Part shown: piece by piece, positions 8,691-16,740 of the stretch
Layout: each line of letters opens with the position of its first letter
How positions within the stretch are numbered: the first letter of the stretch is position 1
Assembly (NCBI GenBank): GCA_903863885.1
Contig: CAIPEB010000358.1
Location: 1-40,754 of the forward strand
Reading direction: 5' to 3'
DNA: 40,754 nt
Source: an uncultured Planctomycetaceae bacterium
Lineage (GTDB): Bacteria > Planctomycetota > Planctomycetia > Pirellulales > Pirellulaceae
Position numbers and translations under genes: made by a program
The notes under the pieces: model-generated
What the model saw: the letters and a program-made list of their open reading frames with translations, nothing else
Database searches by the model: none
Told to the model about the DNA's origin: nothing

Positions 8691-10142
8691 ATGCGGCGTT
8701 TGCTGCCGACATCACCAACTGTTCTGTTGGCCGGCCTTGTACCGTTCTGTGCCGCCTCGTGCTGCGCTGTCTCGATCTGCCGGGGCTCGGAGGAGAAAGT
8801 CCGCGTTCTCTCGCACGGTCCCGGCGCGGGACACTACCTCGAGTGGCGAGGTAAGCCCCTGCTGTTGTGCGGCGACTCGATCACACAGGGCTGGATGGAG
8901 TGCGGCGCGAATCTGGATCAGGATCACTACGTGGACGCCCTGGCTTCGCGAGGCATCAATCTGCTGATGCTTTGGGCTTACAAGGGAACCAGCGCCGAAA
9001 TGCAGAGAAGCGATCGACGCATCGGTTACGACGCGCCCGAGATCATCCCCTGGTCCGGTTCCGCGGATTCAAGCTCTCTCGATCTGCGGCAGCTCAACGA
9101 CGCGTACTTCGAGCGACTGAAGAAACTCGTGTCTCGCGCCGAACAGTGCGGCATCGTCGTGCTGATTACCATTCACGACGGATGGACAAAGACCGCGTTT
9201 TCGGGGCATCCGTTCAATCAGGCGTGCGGCAACGGCCCGCTGTCGGATCGCCGCCAGTACGTGGAACTGGCCGACTACGACCACGAAATGTCCGAGCAGT
9301 TCGATCCCGCGTGGAGCCGAGCGCAAAAGAACCAGCATTATCAGGAACGGTTCTGCGCGAGGCTAATCGCGGAGCTGCGGTCTTGCTCGAACGTGATCTA
9401 CGAGATGTTTAACGAGGGGGAGTGGTATCCGCGGGAGCAGCGGCGCAAGCATGAACAGCATTTTCTCGCGTTCTTCCGCGCACGATGCTCCAACGTGCTG
9501 CTATCGAACACGGACCACATCACCAACGACGATCCCAACGCCGACGGCAAAGTCGACGTCGTCTCGTGGCATCCTCAGGGGTGGGTCGGGCAGTTCAACC
9601 GGTTTGCTGACGCGTTCCGCCAACGGCCGCCCAAACCGTGCCTCTACAGCGAACCGGTCCCGGAGTTCGACGGCCAGTCGCCTTCACTGGATATCGTGCG
9701 CCGCAGCGCGTGGGAGACGCTGCTAGCGGGCGCCGGCTGGGTGAATCAGAACGACACGAGTTTCGGCTGGGATTCCCAGGCAAAATATTCCGAGCGAGCG
9801 GCTTTGCGAGAGGCGGCTTACGACGTTGCGGGACACGCAGCCAGATTCTTCAATAATTCCGGCGTTGCCTTCTGGGAAATGGAGCCGCACGGAGAACTGG
9901 CCGGCAGCGGGATTTGCCTGGCGCGACCGGGAGTCGAGTACGTCGCGTACGCACCGGAGGGCGGTTCGCTCGCGCTCCGGTTGCCGCCGGATGTCGGCGG
10001 CTCGGCCAGGATTCGCTGGTTCAATCCGCGCACGGGCGAATTCACGCAGCAGAAGTCGATTCAGCTTAACGGGAGCGGCAGCTCGTTCGTGCCGCCTTTC
10101 ACGGGCGATGCGGTTCTGCACGTGACCTTGCGGCGTCCGTGA
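8691..10142 (+). CDS. Secreted GH5-like TIM-barrel glycosidase with C-terminal collagen-binding-like domain
   Basis: A 483-residue secreted protein. The ATG at 8691 is chosen because GGAG precedes it and a signal peptide follows (LLAGLVPFCAASCCAV). The body is a (beta/alpha)8 glycosidase: GKPLLLCGDSITQGW at the first strand, YEMFNEGEWYP with a likely acid/base Glu242, and CLYSEPVPEF with a likely nucleophile Glu321. The last 100 residues (EYVAYAPEGGSLALRLP to RWFNPRTGEF) resemble the putative collagen-binding domain often found behind DUF4038-type glycosidases. The substrate is unknown. The gene stands alone, divergent from the beta-helix gene across 207 bp, and ends in a hairpin followed by a T-rich run. 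Confidence 0.8.
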   Translation: MRRLLPTSPTVLLAGLVPFCAASCCAVSICRGSEEKVRVLSHGPGAGHYLEWRGKPLLLCGDSITQGWMECGANLDQDHYVDALASRGINLLMLWAYKGTSAEMQRSDRRIGYDAPEIIPWSGSADSSSLDLRQLNDAYFERLKKLVSRAEQCGIVVLITIHDGWTKTAFSGHPFNQACGNGPLSDRRQYVELADYDHEMSEQFDPAWSRAQKNQHYQERFCARLIAELRSCSNVIYEMFNEGEWYPREQRRKHEQHFLAFFRARCSNVLLSNTDHITNDDPNADGKVDVVSWHPQGWVGQFNRFADAFRQRPPKPCLYSEPVPEFDGQSPSLDIVRRSAWETLLAGAGWVNQNDTSFGWDSQAKYSERAALREAAYDVAGHAARFFNNSGVAFWEMEPHGELAGSGICLARPGVEYVAYAPEGGSLALRLPPDVGGSARIRWFNPRTGEFTQQKSIQLNGSGSSFVPPFTGDAVLHVTLRRP

Positions 10143-10167
10143 CACTGACGGTCACGAGGTTTATTTT
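10138..10167 (+). terminator. Candidate intrinsic terminator after the GH5-like gene
   Basis: CGTGAC (10138-10143) pairs with GTCACG (10151-10156) across a seven-base loop. It is followed by AGGTTTATTTT, a T-rich tail. The stop codon is inside the stem, so the hairpin forms right at the end of the gene. Confidence 0.5.
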
Positions 10168-10180
10168 CCGCGCATAGTCA

Positions 10181-10218
10181 GGCGGCCAGGGGGAGCGGGT
10201 GATTCACCCGGTGCCGCC
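10181..10218. terminator. Nested palindrome between convergent genes
   Basis: CGGGTGA-T-TCACCCG (10196-10210) is a perfect palindrome. It is enclosed by GGCGG (10181-10185) and CCGCC (10214-10218). It lies just past the stop codon of the CopZ-like gene and could terminate transcription from that side. There is no clear T run. Confidence 0.4.
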
Positions 10219-10222
10219 GCGA

Positions 10223-10669
10223 TCATCCGCCGCGGTTCATGCTCTGCAGGAAACACTTTTGCACGAGGCCAACACACGCGTGACCGCTGGCCATCGTCAC
10301 GTGGCAGCGAGCGCTCGGCGACTTGGCAAGTTCGATGGCTGCTTTCACGCGAGAGCGATCGCCCTTGATCGCATCCGCCTCGATATCGTCCCAGGTCAGG
10401 CCAAGGCAGCCGCAAAGGGGAGCGTTCGGGTCCTTGGGATAGACGGGCTTGGCCAAGTCGGCTGCCAGCAACGCTCGCTCGAAGCTGTCAAAGTACACGA
10501 CGTCGCATGAAGGAGACGGACAGAAGTTCGCAGGGACCGATAGCATGCGGCGTTGTTCATCGGAAAGGAACGACTGCAAGGTCTCGATGCCGACGGTTTC
10601 ACCTTGTGTACCGCATCGTGGACAGTAGTCGCTCGATGCATCGGGCTCGCGCGTGAAGGCCTTGTTCAT
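10223..10669 (-). CDS. CopZ N-terminal-type zinc/[2Fe-2S]-binding protein, without HMA domain
   Basis: A 148-residue cytoplasmic protein with nine Cys arranged as in the N-terminal domain of archaeal CopZ, which binds one zinc and one [2Fe-2S] cluster. C16-x2-C19 and C50-x4-C55 would form the zinc site. C86-x-C88 (PLCGCLGLT), C122 and a distal Cys (132 or 139) resemble the Bfd-like cluster site, including the TWDDIEADAIKGDRSRV helix between them. The classical CopZ has a C-terminal heavy-metal-associated domain, and none is present here. So it is probably a metal or redox partner protein rather than a complete copper chaperone. It is divergent from the small gene at 10832 and stands apart from the polysaccharide genes. 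GGAG lies eight bases before the ATG. Confidence 0.8.
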   Translation of the reverse strand: MNKAFTREPDASSDYCPRCGTQGETVGIETLQSFLSDEQRRMLSVPANFCPSPSCDVVYFDSFERALLAADLAKPVYPKDPNAPLCGCLGLTWDDIEADAIKGDRSRVKAAIELAKSPSARCHVTMASGHACVGLVQKCFLQSMNRGG

Positions 10670-10831
10670 CGTCCCGGCTCCGGAAGCTGCGGAAGAATTC
10701 CCTTGAGTATCATTCGTGAGAACTGCCGTATGGTGAAAAACGCTTCTTCTTGCAGGGCTCGATCATGGCGACTCATTTCACGCGTCCGTCGTGCCGATGA
10801 TTCACCGATGTCGCGATGGGAAAGGAATCTC

Positions 10832-11011
10832 ATGTCAGAACGCACACGAATCGACAACATGAGCCCGCAGGCAATCGCCGAACTGCTCTCGACGCCCAGC
10901 TTCCTGCTTTCGGACGATGAAGCGGTAGCAGTCGATGACTTTGTCGATCGCATAGGCGGTATCGACAACGCTTGGCTCGCCGTTGATATGCTATCACGAG
11001 TCGAGTGGTAG
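10832..11011 (+). CDS. Small hypothetical protein, 59 residues
   Basis: The short protein MSERTRIDNM...MLSRVEW starts at an ATG preceded by AAAGGA at ideal distance. It is acidic and helical in character (SPQAIAELLSTPSFLLSDDEAVAVDDFVDRIGG), with no signal peptide or metal motif. The good ribosome binding site and the balanced codon use argue that it is a real gene. A longer upstream extension would overlap the CopZ-like gene and reads as Arg-rich shadow sequence. Function unknown. Confidence 0.6.
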   Translation: MSERTRIDNMSPQAIAELLSTPSFLLSDDEAVAVDDFVDRIGGIDNAWLAVDMLSRVEW

Positions 11012-11201
11012 CACGCAACCCCCTCCGCAATGCTTCCGGCCGTGGTTGACACGGCATCGGTTGACAAGGCATCAGGAGGGCCGGCGCCAGAAGCTTCGCA
11101 GAGTTCTATCCTGCATTTGAGCTGGCGTGATCTTTAGAAAAAAGACTCGTATCTTTCCGAGTGCTTCTGCATTTCTTGGTTTGGCTTGGCGCGTCGTCCG
11201 C

Positions 11202-11494
11202 CCCGCCCGCTTTGTTCGTTCGCTGTTGCATTCGTTTTCGCGAATGCAGGGCCGGAGGGAAACCACCGAGGACACCGAGCACACAGAGGAAAACGTTGGA
11301 GCCAGGAAATCTTGCGTGCGGGCATATGCGAATAATGCAAAAGTCACAGGTCCTTCTCGGTGCCCTCTGTGTCCTCTGTGGTGGTTTCTTGATCGTCGAT
11401 CATCCGCCGCCGGGTCGCAAATGACGAGGAATGAGTCGCGTCGCGAATGGCACCGTGAAGCAGGTGCGGCATAAAGTCCCGCCCGCTTTGTTCG
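11202..11494. repeat. 17-bp exact direct repeat flanking an inverted-repeat segment
   Basis: CCCGCCCGCTTTGTTCG occurs at 11202-11218 and again at 11478-11494 in the same orientation. The roughly 260 bp between them contain the imperfect inverted repeat at 11257-11391. The layout suggests a small non-autonomous inserted or duplicated element. Confidence 0.55.
11257..11391. repeat. Imperfect inverted repeat of CACAGAGG-type motifs
   Basis: The left arm (11257-11293) contains GAAACCACC, GAGGACAC and CACAGAGG. The right arm (11351-11391) is its rough reverse complement (CCCTCTGTGTCCTCTGTGG then TGGTTTC). The arms could fold into a hairpin of about 30 pairs with gaps around a 60-base loop. Confidence 0.6.
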
Positions 11495-11656
11495 CGTCGC
11501 GTGGGCGGTCCGGCACAGTTTCTCGCCGCTTCCCTCTTTAATGTGCGCTTGTCGGCTGCTTAAACTCTGGATTACGCGGCGGGCCGATTCATCGGTCTTG
11601 ATCGCAGGAGTGGCAAACATCCGATTGGTCGTCCTGTTTTGCAGGGGGAGTCCTTG

Positions 11657-14600
11657 ATGAAACTCGCTTCCCACATCCGAGAGAAACACCTTTGTCTTGC
11701 GGCAGCGTTTGTTCTGCTCGCGACGTGCGCTGTGCGCGCCGAGCAGGTGGCTGAGGTGCGGCAGCAATTTCCACAACCGGGGCGAGCGTACAGTTCGGCT
11801 CCGCTCTGGGTGTGGAACGATTTGCTGACCGAAGAGCAGATTGCGGGCACGATGGAAGACCTGGCCAAACAGAAGGTCAAGCAGGTCTTTGTGCATCCGC
11901 GTCCCGGCCTGATGACGCCCTACCTGTCGAGCGACTGGTTTCGCCTCTGGAAGCGTGCGCTCAAGGAAGCCGAACGCCTCGACATGAATGTCTGGATCTA
12001 CGACGAGAATTCGTATCCGTCCGGGTTTGCCGGAGGACTGGTTCCCGAAGCAATGCCGGACTCGCGGGGACAGGGACTGAATTTGCGGGAAGTGAAGTCG
12101 GTGCCGGAGCCTAAAGACAAGGACGACGTGTTCGCCGTATTTCGTCTCGACGGGGACAAGAGCGCGAATGTCACGTCGGATTTCCGGGCGGGCAAGAAGC
12201 TGTCGGAGGGACGCTATCTCCTGGCGACCCGCAGCCTGGCGCCGACCGGCGGGTGGTTCGGCGGCAAGTATTATGTGGACCTTTTGAAGCCCGGAGTGAC
12301 CGAGAAGTTCTTGGAAATCACGATGGGTGCGTACCAGCGCGAACTGGGGCAGTTCTTCGGCAAGCGTCTGCCCGGCGTGTTCACCGACGAACCGCATCTC
12401 GCTCCGGCCGGCGGTCTGCACTGGACCGACGATATGCCCAAGTGGTTCAAGGAGCGATGGGGTTACGATCTGGTGGACAGCCTGCCGAGTCTCGCGGCGC
12501 CGATCGGCGACTGGAAACGAATTCGGCACGACTACTACCAGTTGCTGCTGGAGAAGTTCATCGAACGTTGGGCCAAGCCGTTTCACGATTATTGTGCCGA
12601 CCACCAGTTGGAGTTCACCGGCCACTACTGGGAACACGGTTGGCCGGACGCCGGACACGGTGGCGACAACATGGCGATGTACGCGTGGCACCAGCGACCG
12701 TCCATCGACATCCTGATGAACCAGTACAACGAAGGAGTCAACGCTCAGTTCGGAAACGTGCGGGCGGTGGTTGAATTGGCCAGCGTTGCCAACCAGATGG
12801 GCTGCCAGCGCACGTTGTGTGAAGCGTACGGTGCGGGCGGATGGGATCTGCGTTTCGAGGACATGAAACGCATCGGCGACTGGATCTCGGTGCTCGGCGT
12901 GAATACGCTCGACGAGCATCTCTCTTACATCACGATCCGGGGTGCACGAAAGCGCGACCATCCACAGTCGTTCTCGTATCACGAGCCGTGGTGGGATTCG
13001 TATCACGTCATGGCCGGGTACTTCACCCGCGTCTCGTTGGCGATGTCTTCGGGCAAACAGTTGAATCGCATCCTGGTTCTGGAACCCACGACCACGGCCT
13101 GGATGTATCAGTCCGATCCGAAGCTCGGGGAGATCGGTTCGAGCTTCCAGGCATTCGTAACCGACCTGGCCAAGAAACAGGTCGAGTTCGATATCGGCTG
13201 CGAGGACATCATGGCCCGGCACGGCAGCGTGCGCGGCGGCAAGGTGGTTGTTGGGCAGCGCGAGTACGATACGGTCGTGCTGCCGCCGGCGGTCGAGAAC
13301 CTCAATCGACCCACGTTGAAACTGCTGCAGGACAGTCTTGCCCAGGGAGGATCGGTGCTGAGTTGCAGCCCGGTGCCGACTCGCATCGACGGTCAGCAGT
13401 GCGCCGATGCGGCCGAGCTGGCCAAGTCGAAAGGCTACCAGAGCATCGAGGCCGCACAGGCTGCGGCCATTCTGCTGGGACGTTCCAAGGACGGGTTCTG
13501 CGTGAAAGCTCAGGCCGGCAAGGAGGGCATTCTGTTCCATCAGCGCCGGCACCTGGATGACGGCGAGTTGGTGTTCCTGGTCAACACGAGCATCGACGGA
13601 CCGAGTCAGGGCGAGATCACGTCGGCCGCATCGAGCGTTGAGCAGTGGGATCTGCAGACCGGCGAGATGCGTCCCTATGCTTCAACAGCAAATGACGGCA
13701 AGGGAACGAAGTGCAAGTTCGACTTGCCGCCGTGCGGCAGCCTGCTGCTGCTTTTCTCGGACAGCAAAGCCGCAGGGCAAACGGCCGCTGCAAAGGTCGT
13801 GGAGACCATGGTCGCACCCAAGGGATCGACTGCAATCAAGCGCGTTGAGCCCAACGTGTTGACGATCGACTACGTGGATGTGACGGCCGGCGACGAGACG
13901 AAGAAGAACGAGTACTTCTATCAGGCATCGGCGTTTGTTTTCAAGAAGAACGGCCTCCCCGGAAATCCTTGGGACAGTTCGGTGCAGTTCCGCGACGAAC
14001 TGATCAAGAAGAAGTTCCCGGCGGGCAGCGGCTTCAAAGCCACGTACAAATTCCAGATTCGCGACCGGGTGCCGCCGCGGCTGGAGATCGTGATCGAGCG
14101 GCCCGATCTGTATACGATCACCTGCAACGGCAAGCCCGTGAGTGCCAGGAAAGATGCATGGTGGCTCGATCATGCATTCGGGCGCATCGATCTGTCGGGC
14201 GTAGCTGCCGTCGGAGAGAACGCGGTGACCATCGCGGCCTCGCCGATGACTATGTATCACGAACTGGAGCCGGCCTACCTGCTGGGTGATTTTGCATTGG
14301 AGCCGGCGGCGGCCGGATTCGTGGTGGTCGCCGATCGGCCGATCGAGATGAAGAACCAGTTCGGTCACGACAATTCCGTCGAAGGCGCGATGTGGCTGAG
14401 CAGCGGGATTGGCTATCGCGGCCGAGCCAAGGACTCGAAAGAGAACGACGGAGCGCCGTATGTCGTCTTTGATCTCGGCCGGGACACGGACGTGTGCGGC
14501 CTGCGAGTCTGGAACTACAACGAAGTGAATCTGCCGCAGCGCGGCGCCAAGGGCGTCAAAATCTCAGCGGCAACGAGCGGTGCTCCGGACAAGTTCGAAT

Positions 14601-15334
14601 CGCTGGCCTCGGTCGAATTGGCGTCCGCCGGCGGCGAAGCATCGCTTCCGTCGCAGGATGTGCCGGTGCGGGCCAAGGGTGTGCGATTCGTGCGATTGGA
14701 CATCCTGTCGAACCAGCGCGGAGTGAAGTATCCGACGGAAGACGGCAGCGAGGATTGCGCGTTCGTCGGGTTGAGTGAAGTACGCTTCCTCACCCCGGGC
14801 GACGGAGCGGCCAAGGAGGTCCAGGGCGTCGTGATTAACCAGGCGTCAAGCGCGCTGGGCGGGACGCATGATCGGGCGCCGGCCCACCTGGTAGACGGCA
14901 GCGGTCTGCACGAGTCCGGACTCGGCTGGAATCGCCAGGGATATCCGTTCTACTCGGCGGGTGTTGCCTACGAGCAGACTTATGAAGTCGCTCAGCCGAG
15001 CGGTTCGTACATCGTCGGGCTCGGCGCGTGGACCGGAGCTGTGGCACGTGTATCGGTGAACGGCAAGGAAGTCGGCCACATCGCCTACGCCCCTTGGCAG
15101 TGCGATGTGACGTCTGCGATCAAGCCGGGGACCAACACGATCACGGTCACGGTAGTCGGCACGCTGAAGAACACACTCGGGCCGCATCACGCAGGCACGC
15201 TCCGCGGAGCCGCCTGGCCCAACATGTTCCAGCGAGGCGCCGAGGGCGGGCAACCCGCCGGAGATCGCTACGACACGATCGACTACGGCCTGTTTGCGCC
15301 GTTCACGCTCAAGGCCATCCAGCCGGCGCAGTGA
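11657..15334 (+). CDS. GH106-like alpha-L-rhamnosidase, secreted
   Basis: A 1225-residue secreted glycosidase. The ATG at 11657 follows GGGGGAG at good distance and starts a signal peptide (CLAAAFVLLATCAVRAEQ). The N-terminal catalytic part matches the GH106 pattern: SSAPLWVWNDLLTEEQIAG, KQVFVHPRPGLMTPYLS, MNVWIYDENSYPSGFAGG, FTDEPH and HYWEHGWPD. In the middle come the shared NRILVLEPTTTAWMY and IMARHG segments. The C-terminal part has beta-sandwich carbohydrate-binding modules, including a GYPFYSAGVAYEQTYE segment near the end. GH106 enzymes release terminal L-rhamnose. It is the first gene of the plus-strand block and is followed by a 410-bp repeat-filled gap. The family call is good; the rhamnose specificity is family knowledge, not proven here. 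Confidence 0.85.
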   Translation: MKLASHIREKHLCLAAAFVLLATCAVRAEQVAEVRQQFPQPGRAYSSAPLWVWNDLLTEEQIAGTMEDLAKQKVKQVFVHPRPGLMTPYLSSDWFRLWKRALKEAERLDMNVWIYDENSYPSGFAGGLVPEAMPDSRGQGLNLREVKSVPEPKDKDDVFAVFRLDGDKSANVTSDFRAGKKLSEGRYLLATRSLAPTGGWFGGKYYVDLLKPGVTEKFLEITMGAYQRELGQFFGKRLPGVFTDEPHLAPAGGLHWTDDMPKWFKERWGYDLVDSLPSLAAPIGDWKRIRHDYYQLLLEKFIERWAKPFHDYCADHQLEFTGHYWEHGWPDAGHGGDNMAMYAWHQRPSIDILMNQYNEGVNAQFGNVRAVVELASVANQMGCQRTLCEAYGAGGWDLRFEDMKRIGDWISVLGVNTLDEHLSYITIRGARKRDHPQSFSYHEPWWDSYHVMAGYFTRVSLAMSSGKQLNRILVLEPTTTAWMYQSDPKLGEIGSSFQAFVTDLAKKQVEFDIGCEDIMARHGSVRGGKVVVGQREYDTVVLPPAVENLNRPTLKLLQDSLAQGGSVLSCSPVPTRIDGQQCADAAELAKSKGYQSIEAAQAAAILLGRSKDGFCVKAQAGKEGILFHQRRHLDDGELVFLVNTSIDGPSQGEITSAASSVEQWDLQTGEMRPYASTANDGKGTKCKFDLPPCGSLLLLFSDSKAAGQTAAAKVVETMVAPKGSTAIKRVEPNVLTIDYVDVTAGDETKKNEYFYQASAFVFKKNGLPGNPWDSSVQFRDELIKKKFPAGSGFKATYKFQIRDRVPPRLEIVIERPDLYTITCNGKPVSARKDAWWLDHAFGRIDLSGVAAVGENAVTIAASPMTMYHELEPAYLLGDFALEPAAAGFVVVADRPIEMKNQFGHDNSVEGAMWLSSGIGYRGRAKDSKENDGAPYVVFDLGRDTDVCGLRVWNYNEVNLPQRGAKGVKISAATSGAPDKFESLASVELASAGGEASLPSQDVPVRAKGVRFVRLDILSNQRGVKYPTEDGSEDCAFVGLSEVRFLTPGDGAAKEVQGVVINQASSALGGTHDRAPAHLVDGSGLHESGLGWNRQGYPFYSAGVAYEQTYEVAQPSGSYIVGLGAWTGAVARVSVNGKEVGHIAYAPWQCDVTSAIKPGTNTITVTVVGTLKNTLGPHHAGTLRGAAWPNMFQRGAEGGQPAGDRYDTIDYGLFAPFTLKAIQPAQ

Positions 15335-15355
15335 GTGAACGTGTTTCGAACTTCA

Positions 15356-15627
15356 CTCTCCCTTTGGGAGGTCGTGCGGTTTAGGAACCAGTTGGACATA
15401 ACGACTTGGCTTCACCCGCCAGTGTGCGGGAGGGTCGGCCGCGTAGCGGTCGGGGAGGGTCTTTCGAACCAGTGGTGAATTCTACGACCGGCAGAGCGGT
15501 AGCCCTCTCCGGGCCTTCGGCCCGACTCTCCCGGAGGGAGAGTGAAGCATGAATCACGACGGTGCAACCACTTCTAAACCGCACGACCTCTTGGGGAGAG
15601 TCAGCCCGGCAGGGCCGGAGAGGGGGC
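15356..15627. repeat. Composite of nested GCTTCAC-type two-hairpin repeats with inverted outer arms
   Basis: The gap between the rhamnosidase and NIPSNAP genes is almost filled by repeats. The outer arms at 15356-15386 and 15572-15600 are inverted copies sharing the exact core CTAAACCGCACGACCTC. Inside lie one plus-strand module (15409-15470), one minus-strand module (15503-15548) and a partial plus-strand module (15588-15627). Each whole module has the same plan: GCTTCAC, a hairpin, GAG(A/G)GTCGG, a second hairpin, then GGAGGG or GAGGG. A fourth copy is at 16620-16666. No gene is seen in 15335-15744. Confidence 0.75.
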
Positions 15628-15744
15628 GGTGCCCCGCCCGCGATACGGGAAGGTGAAGTTGATTTCTCAAACGCGCTCTGAGTGTGGGATTCAAGAGCGA
15701 GATTTAGTTTCCTAAACAATCTGCGATGCAAGAGGTATTCAACA

Positions 15745-16530
15745 ATGATGCAGAGACGAACTTTTCTGGCGGCGGCAGGCGCTGCGGCGACGACACTTGG
15801 AGCAATGCAGAAGGTGCAGGGCGAAGACGCAGCGGCGCCGCGGCAGCTTTACGAACTGCGGCAGTACATTGTCAGCAGCCCCGAACAGCGGGCCGGTCTT
15901 GAAACGTACCTGAATGAAGCCGCCGTGCCGGCTTGGAACCGCGCGGGAATCAAACCGGTCGGCGTATTTGTGCCGGCCGAAGGCAACAGCCCGGTCTACG
16001 TGCTGCTGCCGCACTCCTCGCTGGAGTCCGTGGCCGCGACCACGCAGAAACTGCTGGCCGACGAAGAGCACGTGAAGAAGGGGGCCGCGCTGCTCAACGC
16101 ACCCAAGGATAAGCCGGCCTTTGATCGCATGGAGAGTTCCCTGCTCCTGGCATTCAAGGGAATGCCGAGTCTAGAGACGCCGGTCAAGAATCCGGGCCGA
16201 GTCTTTCAGCTTCGCATTTACGAGAGCCCCAGCGTCAAGACGGGCCAGAAGAAGATCGAAATGTTCAACGAAGCCGGCGAAATCAAGATCTTCCGCCGCG
16301 TCGGCCTGAACCCGGTCTTCTTCGGCGAATCAATTGTTGGCTCCAAGATGCCGAACCTCACCTACATGCTGGGCTTCGAGAGCAACGAAGCACAGGCAGC
16401 GGGCTGGAAGAAATTCCTGGCGGATCCGGACTGGCTGAAGCTGCGCGGCATGGATGAATACGCCGACAAGAACATCCTCAGCAACATCACGAATCTGCCG
16501 TTGAAGCCGACCGAATTCTCGCAGATCTAG
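15745..16530 (+). CDS. NIPSNAP family protein, Tat-exported
   Basis: A 261-residue protein with a Tat-type signal (QRRTFLAAAGAAATTLGA) and two ferredoxin-like alpha/beta NIPSNAP repeats. The first begins YELRQYIVSSPEQRAGLETYL and the second FQLRIYESPSVKTGQKKIEMF. Both end in the typical tail pattern, the second with YMLGFESNEAQAAGWKKFLADPDW. NIPSNAP proteins belong to the dimeric alpha/beta barrel superfamily; their role in planctomycetes is not established. AGAGG lies about ten bases before the ATG-ATG pair. The gene is bracketed on both sides by GCTTCAC-type repeats and closed by a strong hairpin. Confidence 0.9.
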   Translation: MMQRRTFLAAAGAAATTLGAMQKVQGEDAAAPRQLYELRQYIVSSPEQRAGLETYLNEAAVPAWNRAGIKPVGVFVPAEGNSPVYVLLPHSSLESVAATTQKLLADEEHVKKGAALLNAPKDKPAFDRMESSLLLAFKGMPSLETPVKNPGRVFQLRIYESPSVKTGQKKIEMFNEAGEIKIFRRVGLNPVFFGESIVGSKMPNLTYMLGFESNEAQAAGWKKFLADPDWLKLRGMDEYADKNILSNITNLPLKPTEFSQI

Positions 16531-16570
16531 CGGGCTATCGACCCAGCGTTGTAGACCGCTTTCCGGCGCT

Positions 16571-16602
16571 GAAGTGGGCTGGTCTTCCGACCGGCCCACT
16601 TC
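16571..16602. terminator. Strong 14-bp hairpin between convergent genes
   Basis: GAAGTGGGCTGGTC (16571-16584) pairs with GACCGGCCCACTTC (16589-16602) around a TTCC loop. There is one G-T wobble. It lies 40 bp after the NIPSNAP stop codon and faces the GH5-like gene that ends at 16741. Without a T run on either side it is a terminator candidate that could act in both directions. Confidence 0.6.
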
Positions 16603-16619
16603 GTGAGAACGAGTTTCCA

Positions 16620-16666
16620 GCTTCACTCTCCCCCGGGGAGAGTCGGCCCGTCCGGGCCGGGGAGGG
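16620..16666 (+). repeat. GCTTCAC-type two-hairpin repeat, downstream copy
   Basis: It begins GCTTCACTCTCCC and has a first hairpin CTCTCCC/GGGAGAG-like. Then come GTCGG and a second hairpin CGGCCCG/CGGGCCG-like, ending GGGGAGGG. It closely matches the reverse complement of 15503-15548. It sits between two convergent genes. Confidence 0.7.
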
Positions 16667-16740
16667 GGCGCTGACGCTCCCGCACTGCATCAGCGTGACT
16701 TGTCTTCTCAAACACGTCCAATCGAGCGATCGTTGTCAGG

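Larger units (their letters stand above)
11012..11656. other. 645-bp intergenic region rich in repeats, no gene seen
   Basis: No convincing coding sequence lies here. It holds an 8-bp palindrome TGCATTCG/CGAATGCA (11227-11248), the inverted pair and direct repeat listed separately, and the upstream region of the rhamnosidase gene. ORFs on both strands are low-quality and Arg/Ser-rich. Confidence 0.6.

Noticed and set aside
10553-10831. Longer start for the small protein at 10832
   Set aside because: The extension overlaps the divergent CopZ-like gene and lacks a start signal, while AAAGGA precedes the ATG at 10832.
11127-11474. 115-codon plus-strand ORF upstream of the rhamnosidase gene
   Set aside because: It runs through the inverted repeat, has no ribosome binding site, and is rich in Arg and Ser.
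11072-13552. 826-codon minus-strand ORF
   Set aside because: Shadow of the GH106-like gene and of the repeat-rich gap; no start signal and no recognisable motif.
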